Positions 1 to 8,600 of a DNA stretch of 15,994 nt are shown piece by piece. The position numbers and the translations under genes were made by a program. Position 1 is the first letter of the stretch. Every line of letters starts with the position of its first letter. This DNA is from Thiomargarita sp. (lineage in GTDB: Bacteria; Pseudomonadota; Gammaproteobacteria; Beggiatoales; Beggiatoaceae), in assembly GCA_020721025.1 (NCBI GenBank), contig DYNO01000046.1, positions 2,157-18,150 of the forward strand, in the 5' to 3' direction. The notes under the pieces are model-generated. The model was not told the origin of the DNA and did no database searches. It saw nothing but the letters and a program-made list of their open reading frames with translations.

Positions 1-157
1 CGCGATACACTTTGCCGGATTCTTCCAACTCATTGCGCAGTTTCAAGATTTCCGCATAGCCGGTGCGTGCCACGACATCATTGGGGAATTTCTCTATCGT
101 TGCGCGATACACTTTGCCGGATTCTTCCAACTCATTGCGCAGTTTCAAGATTTCCGC
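1..157. repeat. Direct repeat inside the TPR gene, 55 bp identical, period 102 bp
   Basis: Bases 1-55 and 103-157 are identical. The 102-bp period equals 34 codons, the length of one TPR. The left copy is cut by the window edge, so the true repeat may be longer and have more copies. Confidence 0.9.
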
Positions 158-964
158 GCGAATAGTCCACGTAAACGCATCTTCTTCAAGCAATTCAGCA
201 TAATTCAACGTGCGCAGGGCGAAGTCAAAATGTTGCGAATTTTTTGCTTGTGTAGCAATATTGTTGAATGTCTTGACTAAATCTGGAGCCGCTTTTTTTA
301 CGTCAATACCACTGTTTGCAATAAATTTAACGTATTCAAACAGTAACTCGCGCACCTTTGCAGTTTTGCCACTACGCAAGGTTGTAAAAAGCGTTTCTCG
401 TTTACTTTTGGCTTGTTCACCCAATTTTTTGAAATCAATCCACTTTGACGCAGAGAACTTGGTTTGTTTAAACTTTTGTAAAACCTCAACAATCCGCACA
501 TCTGCCAACGCCTCTTGATACAATTCCTTCACTTTGGGCGTTTTCGCATATTGAATCGCATGGGTGACATCAGCTTCTTTAGGTAATGGGCGGCTTAAAA
601 ACCGTTGGCGTACAAATTGACACACCGCGTCATCTTTGGCAAACAATTTATCGACATGCCCAATGCACTCCCGTTGCAACTCCTCACCCAAAGTTTTATC
701 TAACCCATTCAACAAAAACTGAAGCGCGGTATATTTCGCGTACGACTGCCGCAGTTGTTCCAATAATTCAGGCAAGGGCGGCACATAGGGCAAATGGAGC
801 GGTTCAGCGCACACATCCAACAACAAATTAATTTCACCGGCGCGACAAGGCTCTGGGGCGTGTTTACGACGCGACACCTTAAAATATTTGTCACCTTGCC
901 GATAAATAGCTTGACCGACTTCGCCAAATAGCAAGGTTTCTTCGGTTAATTGTACGTTGTCCAT
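1..964 (-). CDS. TPR-type repeat protein, 3' end outside the window
   Basis: Reading the minus strand from the ATG at 964 gives 321 open codons to the window edge with no stop. The first 230 or so residues match no family I recognise; they are charged and helical-looking. From about residue 250 the protein turns into helical repeats. The last part is a 34-residue TPR-like unit containing AEILKLRNELEESGKVYR, then ATIEKFPNDVVARTGY, then the same AEILKLR block again, so a tandem array continues past the left edge. TPR arrays normally mediate protein-protein contacts; no catalytic domain is visible. There is no signal peptide, so a cytoplasmic location is likely. The start lies inside the end of the preceding gene (19-base overlap), and a weak AGG sits 6 bases upstream, which suggests translational coupling. 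Confident as a gene; role unknown. Confidence 0.85.
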   Translation of the reverse strand, partial: MDNVQLTEETLLFGEVGQAIYRQGDKYFKVSRRKHAPEPCRAGEINLLLDVCAEPLHLPYVPPLPELLEQLRQSYAKYTALQFLLNGLDKTLGEELQRECIGHVDKLFAKDDAVCQFVRQRFLSRPLPKEADVTHAIQYAKTPKVKELYQEALADVRIVEVLQKFKQTKFSASKWIDFKKLGEQAKSKRETLFTTLRSGKTAKVRELLFEYVKFIANSGIDVKKAAPDLVKTFNNIATQAKNSQHFDFALRTLNYAELLEEDAFTWTIRAEILKLRNELEESGKVYRATIEKFPNDVVARTGYAEILKLRNELEESGKVYR

Positions 965-1731
965 GTTTTGCCTAAATCTTCTAATTTCTTCTGAACGACT
1001 CGAACTTGGGTTGCAACAAAATCGAATTCATCTTCATTTTCATCAAGTTGTGAATACTCTTCCGGAGCGCGCACCTCAACAATGTCATCGCAAGTGATCT
1101 TTTTACAAATATGCACTTCGATAAAATCATCCTGCATTTTTTCATCAGCGCAGTGCGTCAAAATATTTGGAAAATCATTTGGTTGAGTTGTTTCTGTCAT
1201 CTGCTGCCCCAATTTCGCCACCGCCAATTTGCTGCGATTTTCCCACGTTGCCCGGTAGCCATGAATAAAAGAAAATTTTTCCATAAGAATATTTGGGTAC
1301 TTTTCAAAAAAAACAAATGGATTTTCTTCAAACACGCTGGTACATTCTCGTAATTTGTTACTATCTAATACGATACAAAACTCACCATAGTTATGCAATC
1401 CTGTGGGACGCGAACACAATGCAGCATAACGAATTTGGTTGCTATCTTCCCCAAACAAGCGTGCATCAGTGATTACTCTACGGGAATCATATTTCTTCAC
1501 GCCTTCATGGTGTAATTCATAATAATTTTTGTAAAACTGACCTTGCACCACAAGACGATGAACCGTATCAAAGGCAAGATTAATAGTAATGCGCGCCATT
1601 GCTTCGACATGTTTTTGAAAATCTACAATAATATGCCACACTTGTGCACACATTTGTTCAACTTCACCATAACGAGCATTCAAAGCGTCAATTTCTTCGG
1701 GAAGGGCAGCGGCTATCACATTGGGAGTCAT
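946..1731 (-). CDS. Hypothetical protein, 261 aa, middle gene of the three-gene operon
   Basis: An AAGGA ribosome binding site lies 5 bases before the ATG at 1731. The 261-residue product has no signal peptide or membrane segment and is probably cytosolic. I do not recognise the family. Its centre contains TGLHNYGEFCIVLDSNKL followed by FEENPFVFFEKYPNI. A C-terminal stretch, DDFIEVHICKKITCDDIVEV, has the alternating pattern of a beta-strand pair. These blocks distantly recall ADP-ribosyltransferase-like folds, but that is only an impression and no catalytic triad was established. The acidic tail around DENEDEFDF is also notable. It starts 15 bases after the stop of the membrane-protein gene and overlaps the TPR gene by 19 bases, so the three are very likely one transcript. 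Confidence 0.8.
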   Translation of the reverse strand: MTPNVIAAALPEEIDALNARYGEVEQMCAQVWHIIVDFQKHVEAMARITINLAFDTVHRLVVQGQFYKNYYELHHEGVKKYDSRRVITDARLFGEDSNQIRYAALCSRPTGLHNYGEFCIVLDSNKLRECTSVFEENPFVFFEKYPNILMEKFSFIHGYRATWENRSKLAVAKLGQQMTETTQPNDFPNILTHCADEKMQDDFIEVHICKKITCDDIVEVRAPEEYSQLDENEDEFDFVATQVRVVQKKLEDLGKTWTTYN

Positions 1732-1746
1732 AACATTCCTTGCAAA

Positions 1747-2310
1747 TCAATATTTTTGATTCAATCCTAATTCTTTCGCAAAATCAGCCATCAACGCCTC
1801 ATAAGCCGTGACCACTTGTGCAACGGGCGTACACTGATCAGGCCTACAGAACAGTAGTGTAGCATATTCTGCTTGCCATGAAGGAGTTTGTTGATATTTC
1901 TCAGGACACAGCCGAAGTTTAGCATCCTGCCCCTCACCAGTATAAGTTAAAAAACATAATCCAATGAACTGTTTATAATGTTGCAGCAAACTGGGTGAAT
2001 ACAGCGACGCGAATACGTGCATTTGCTTGTCTAATTTTCGTTTATGTTCAAGCAATTGGCGCGGCGTTAATTCTTTCCAATTTCCCACCCGCTGAAAGTA
2101 ACACAACAAATCATTCAATCCCGGTGCCACCGATTCAAAAATCTGCAACCGTTGCTCAATAATTTTATGACTGAACCAACGGGCATCTTCCAATTTATCA
2201 AAAAACCGTGCCTCCAACCACAACGCAAATATCCCAAATAAAATCGTCGTGATGACCGGAATCACCACCTTTGCAATTTCCAAACTATTCCATTCTGCAC
2301 AGTTTTCCAT
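1747..2310 (-). CDS. Single-pass membrane protein, 187 aa, unknown function
   Basis: The first gene of the minus-strand operon. A GGAG ribosome binding site (2321-2324 on the complement) sits 10 bases before the ATG at 2310. Residues about 12-32 (IAKVVIPVITTILFGIFALW) form one hydrophobic helix. The remaining 150 or so residues are soluble and mostly helical, with a basic/aromatic stretch (RWFSHKIIEQRLQIFE) next to the membrane and a GNWKELTP motif. The positive charges after the helix suggest the bulk of the protein faces the cytoplasm, with the helix as an anchor. The family is not recognised. Its position suggests it anchors or recruits the two soluble products of the same operon; this is inference. 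Confidence 0.8.
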   Translation of the reverse strand: MENCAEWNSLEIAKVVIPVITTILFGIFALWLEARFFDKLEDARWFSHKIIEQRLQIFESVAPGLNDLLCYFQRVGNWKELTPRQLLEHKRKLDKQMHVFASLYSPSLLQHYKQFIGLCFLTYTGEGQDAKLRLCPEKYQQTPSWQAEYATLLFCRPDQCTPVAQVVTAYEALMADFAKELGLNQKY

Positions 2311-2632
2311 AACACTTTTACTCCGAAATCAATTAGTTAAAATGAATGTGATATAGCTACGGCAACGTAAAAAGAGTATTCAAAACCATAATGTGCCTAG
2401 AATCAACACATGCGCCCGCGCAAAGTTCTAAATCTTCAACAACAGACCGGAAAAGTGTAACAGAAAGCGGTATGGAAAATCAATGAGCCTAGTCTGAATT
2501 AAAATTTTTTGTCCGAATCAGATATGAATAAAATCAACGTTTGTTAAGAAAAAATCATCGAAAAGTTGAAGCATCGTTTTCAGCGGTTTATCTATTGTCA
2601 TGATAACTGTGAAAATGATGGTTCAGCGAGAG
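2311..2632. other. Intergenic region between the giant gene and the left operon
   Basis: These 322 AT-rich bases lie between the 3' end of the giant gene and the 5' end of the left operon, both on the minus strand. They should hold the terminator of the first and the promoter of the second. I found no convincing hairpin plus T-run and no good sigma70 pair. A motif TTTTTTGTCCGAATCA at 2505-2520 resembles sequences at 10158-10171 and 10830-10840. No ORF is supported. Confidence 0.6.
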
Positions 2633-5600
2633 TTATGGCAATTGATACATGATTTGTTTCAGTCCGTCAGCGTAAGTGATGAGGTAGTCAGCTAAACCAT
2701 CGCCATTAAAATCAGTGCCTTGGGTAAACTGCACACTGCCCGTTGCCAATCCACCCGCCGTCAATCCGTAATCCAACACGCCATGAATTTTGGAATCTTG
2801 TTTGTTAATCAGTATTGTTCCATCGTTATTTAATGCGACTGATGTCACTTTGGGCATTGCCTTCAGGAATTGATTCAATGCCTCCGTATCCCTCGCCGCT
2901 GGATACAACCATTGTTGCCGCTTTGTTCCTGTGTCATCACGAAATATTTGTAACACATTGTTTACATTGGGTAAACTTGAGGGTTGCAAATATACGCCAA
3001 TCGCTGAAGATAACGGCGCAAGGGTGGAAATCAACGCGGGGCGCGCACTGAATTGTAGATTTCCTGCAAAAATAGCAAGTTGCCCATTATCTTCGGCTTG
3101 CACTTGTAATCCCCACTTATTCAATCCCGCTTGTAATCCTGCGAAATCTTGCATCAATGGTTGTGTCGTAATCTTGCGTCCGCTATCAGTGATAAATAAA
3201 GCACTGCCATCGGGATTAACTGTGACGCTCATCGGCGTGTTGTCGTCAATCTGTTGAATATTCACGACTTGATGCAAGGAACGAATGCCACTGGTGGATA
3301 CTTGGCAAGGCGTAACGCAAGCAATATCTTGAGTAAACAATAAATTACCGTCATTAGTTTGAGTCACGCTGAGTCCCAACGTTTGCATGTCTGGAATGAA
3401 CGGCAATTCACTGAGCCATGCGGGTTGTGGCACTAAGTAGATGATTTGTCTATCGCCATTGGTGTAAATCATGCGAATGTCTTCCGTCCCATCGCCATTT
3501 TGATCGGCAATAAACAACATCTGAGGCACATGATTCGCCGCGCCCTGCTGCACCTGATAATCAAATACCGCAGTATAAGTCTGACGATTGACCTTGACCG
3601 TTATCGTGCCGTTGTTGTTGAAAGTCACTGCACTTGCACCGGGAATGCCGCGCAACGCTTGCCACAATTCAGTCGGATGCGCTGCGGTGGGATACAAAAT
3701 TTGTTGACGACGCAATATTCCTTCAGTTTCTACAAAATGTAGTGCAGCTAACTGATTGTTTTTTAACCAAGGTGACGCGGTAAATAATAAACCCAAGGGT
3801 TCAAAGGCACTGGCTACATTAGTGATTTTATCGGCACGAGCGACATAATACATTTGACTGCTGACGGGCATTTTCAGCGTACCTTCAGCGTCCATTTGCA
3901 TGGTGTTCAAGCCCAATTTCTGCAATTCTGTTTGTAGCGCAGTGGCATCTTCGACTGCGGGCTGTGCGAGAATTTCCCGTCGTGACTCAGTGATAAAACT
4001 GACACTGCCATCAGGATGCTGTTCAATACTGGGACTTTGCTCTGGTTGCGCTTGCGTCACTCGAATTGGAGTTAAAACAATGTGTTCTGAACCCGTGATT
4101 AAAATTAAAGTACCATTAGCAGTTTGGGTGTAAGCCAATCCGTTGTTACTCAATTCTGGCAACGCATTGATTTCTTGCAATAAATTTTTACCATTGACGA
4201 TCACATCCTGATTCAGATCAATCGCTGTCGATGATAACGTTGGATTTGATAATATCGGATAGGCAGCGGTGAGATTTAAACCCGTTGGAATTGCTAAGGC
4301 ATTGGCGAATTTGACATTTTCCCCTAACACGATATTTGGATTCACCACGCTACCGACACCGATAATCACATTGCTTAACCGCGTCCCGGCTTCAATTTGT
4401 GCGACGATGGTCGCCGGTTTATCAGGAAAACCAATAATTTGCCCACGTATCACGCCACCGTTGATCACCGTTTCACTGAGCAATTGCGCCCCGTCAATGA
4501 TGCCGTTATTGGTAATCGTTCCCGACAATTTACCGCCACCGGTGACCGTGGTATTTGCGGCAATCGTTACATCGAGCAATAACCCTTGATTCATAATCAT
4601 TCCGCTGACCGTTCCGCCGGATACTGCGCCAGTGAGTGCGATGGTGTAATTATTCAGCGTTTTTCCTGTATTATCAATCAATTCCTCGATAACGTTGGGG
4701 CGCGCGGTCACGGTTTGAGTTGCCGTATTGGGCGTGGTGGGATCGGCGGTATCACTGGTAATTGTGACGCTATTGATGACACTACCGGCAGCCGTTGGCG
4801 AAACGGTCACCTCCAAATTTACCGTTTTTCCAGTATCCAACGTTCCAATCGGGCAGGTCAGCAAATTATTGGCGACGGTGCAAATAGTTGAATTATCGCC
4901 CAATTTTGCAGCAATCAGTTTTGCATTGTCGGGTAAGGTATCAACGGCTATCAGATTGGTCGCTGCGTTGGGTCCGGTATTTTGAATGACACTGGTGAAC
5001 ACCAATTCGCTACCAACGGCAATGTCTGCGGGCGTGGCGGTCATGCTGACTTGAACATCGGCAACCGCTAAAATGTTCATATTATCAGTCACTTCATTTG
5101 GTAACGTGGGATCGTACTGACTGGCACTGGCTATCGCACTCAAGGCAAACGCACCTGCAACTGTGGGTTTTAAGGTGATCGTTAGCAACGCACTCGCACC
5201 CACATCTAATGTGCCAATGCTGCAATTCATCACAGTTTCTTGTGTGTCGCAACTGCCCACTGTGGTTAAACTTGAAACGACTTCGGTATTGGCGGGTAAA
5301 GTGATTTTCACCGCGCTGTCGGTGGCTCGATCTTGTCCTTTGTTCAATAAAGTCAAGGTGTAAACGATTTTGTCGCCGAGTTTGGGCGTGTCGTTATTTT
5401 TGGCAAGGGTTAATTCTAAATCACTGCTGGCAATGCGAAACGATGCAATACTATTTTCTGTAAATCCAGCAACATAAACATACCCGCCCACTGTCAACAC
5501 GGCGCGCGCTCCACCCAAGCCATTGATTCCATCTGTGCCATTTTTTAACGCATCGACATAGCGCAATTGTCCATTCGCTTGACTGAAAATAGTCAAACTG

Positions 5601-8600
5601 CTGTCATCACTACTGGAAACATAGACATAATCGCCCTTGGGACTGACTGCTACACTGTATGCACCGTTGAGGTATTGCACGCCATTTTCTTTGTTACGCA
5701 GGGTTTGGCTATAGGTAATTTTGCCCGTTGCAATGTCTCGATTGAAAACTGAAACTGCATCATCAATGCCGCCGCCGGTGACGTAAAGCTGTGTTTCCGT
5801 TGGATTTGTTGCAACACCGCTGGCACTGTCTAAGCCTTGTACGCCATTTTGTCCATTGGTGAAATTTTGGGCAAAAGTTAATTTACCGGTCGTTGCATCA
5901 ATGTTGAAGATGCTGAATGTGTCATCTTGTCCACTGATTACATAGAGTTGCGCGCTGTCTGGGCTGAGGGTTAAGGCACTGGCGCGTCCCAATCCGCTTG
6001 CACCCGCGCCATTTTTCAGTGATTGAATAAATGTTAATTTTCCAGTGGTTGCATCTCGGCTGAAGGCGGCGATCCCGTTGGAATTAACACTGGCAACGTA
6101 AACGAATTTATCAGTGGCTTTGACTGCAAACGCACCGGACAGACCATCGACTCCGGCAATGCTATCTCGATGTAATTCAACGAAATCTAATGCACCACTG
6201 GCAACGTTACGGCTGAACACCGCGATTGAATTGTCTGTAAATCCAGTGACATAAACATTTTTGCCATCGGGTGTGACAGTCACGCCACTCGCGCTACTCA
6301 AGCCATCCACGCCATTGCTACCGTCGATAAGCACTTGAATTTGTTCTAAACTGCCATCGCTGCGCCGCTTGAAAGTGACGAGGGAATTGCTGCCCAATCC
6401 GACTGCGTATAAAAATGCCCCGTCCGGACTACTCGCTAAATCATTGATTTGTAACAAACCTTGCACACCGTCCACGCCATTACTGGTAGTGCCATTCGAT
6501 GATAATGAGGCGGGATTGTTGACACGGGTGGAAATCGTGACCGTATTATTCTTGGTATCGCTATCGGCTTCTTGACTGCGTACCACCGCGTTATTGATGA
6601 GATTGCCCGCAACTGTCGGTTTTACATCAATTTTTACCGTTGCAGTTTCCGTATCTTTCAACAAGTTGCCAATGATACAAGTCACGATGTTATTTTGCCG
6701 CGTGCATGAGCCCTTGTTCGCAGGTTCAACCACCGCATTCACAAAATTAACATTCTCTGCTAACGTACTGATGACATTCACTTGATTCGCCGTATCTGCA
6801 CCCAAATTTTTGACCACAAAGCTATAAGTCAGGATATTTTCAACCAAGACGGGATCAGGCGCGGCGGAACCGGTCAGGGTCAAGTTTGCGACGGTTTGCG
6901 TGACATCGGCATCTAACGTTTTGTTATTGTTGCTACTATCGGTATCAAGCATTTCACTGGTCGCGATGACAGTCGTGCTTAATTTACCAATGGTTTTTGG
7001 CGTGACTGCAACAATGACAACGGCTTCTTGCCCTGAATCTAACGAGCCAATGTTGCAATTGATCGTTCCAGAGGTTTCGGTGCAAGGTAATCCTTGATCG
7101 GCTTGGGCAGAAACTAGGGTGACATCGGGTAAGGTTTGATTGAAAATCACTCCCGTTGCTTGACTGGGTCCGATGTTTTTGACAATTGCTTTGTAAGTCA
7201 AGTTATTGCCTAAAAATACCGGCGTAGGTGCAGCGGTTAAATCAACACTGATGTCTGCGGTGGCATTGCCGACAGAAACTTCCTTGGATACCGTGTTGGG
7301 CGATGTGGGATCGTAGTATTTTTCAATAGAACTCGCAGTGACATCTAATTTGACAATCCCTAAACTGGTTGGAGTGACTTCTAATTTGACTTCCCGTTTT
7401 TCGCCCGCAGCTAATAAGATTAAGTTGCAACTGAAATTTGTGCCGCCGCTGCATACATCTTCCGTTTTATCGCTCTTGGGTACGCCCACGGAAACGCTGG
7501 AGCCTGAGACGATGCCATCTAATTTAATTCGTGTGGGGTAGGGACCGTTATTCACTGTGGCGACGGTGTAAGTAAACGGTTTAGTCATTTCAACGGGATT
7601 GCCGCTTTCTTGAATGGTCACAACCAAATCTGCAACTTCGCCTGTCACGTTCACTTTCAACGTTTTAGAATTATTCGCAGAATTGGTATCGCTGCCATTG
7701 CCGCTGACGCTAAAAGTGAGGGGAATATTTAAGCCCGTTTGCACGCCCATGACTTCTAAACTGATGGGAATGACTTTTCCCGCGGTCATTGTGCCGAAAT
7801 CGCAATTGATCTTGCCGGAAGTTTCTTTACATTCAGCAGGTTGTATTTTAGAGAATGCAAGCTGCGTGGGTAAAGTTGCGGTCAATACGGCATTACTCGC
7901 GTCATTTGTGCCACTGTTGGAGACGTTGAGTTGATAGGTAATTTTGTTATTGACCGCGATTGAAGTAGGTGTGGCGAGTTCATTCAACACGGCTAAATCT
8001 AAATTGATCTGGGCGACAGTGATGTCTTTGTTTGCGCTGTTATTCGCAGTTTGGGGATCGCGTTGGGCACTGTTGGATACGGTGGCGTTGAAAGTGGCAG
8101 TGGTGGCGGTCGTGGGCGCGGTGGTATTGATCTTAACGGTTTTCGTTGCGGCTTTCGCGAGGGATTCAATCGGACATGTCACCTTACCCGTCGCGGCGGT
8201 GCAGTTGGTTTCACTGGCATTGACGAAAGTAAAATTGGTGGGCAAGGTATTGGTGAGAATGATATTTGAGGCGATATCGGGTCCGTGATTGGTGACTGTG
8301 ATTTCATAGCTGACCGCGCTACTGACATTGACATTGCTAATATTGGGATTGGTAATGACAGCAACTTGAACATCGGCACTGGGCACGGACGCTTGCAAGG
8401 TGTTGGTAAATTCGGCGGTATTATTCGCAATGTTATTATCGGCTTCGGCGGCACTGACCGCGACTTTATTGGTTAATTTACCCGTCCCAACGACCGAAGG
8501 TGTTTTGATCACGACGGTTGCAGTGGTTGAGGCATTCAGGGCTAAATTACCTAAATCGCAGGTCACGACACCAGATTGATGGGTACATCCCGCAGGAATT

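Noticed and set aside
709..927. 72-codon minus-strand frame, and another at 298-501
   Set aside because: They overlap the 321-codon TPR-protein frame on the same strand in other phases. The longer frame has the 34-residue repeat structure and a coupled start.
7614..8288. Two plus-strand open frames of 106 and 114 codons
   Set aside because: They lie opposite the DUF11 region of the giant gene, whose Thr/Val/Asn-rich codons keep the opposite frame open. The giant gene has clear domain repeats; these do not.
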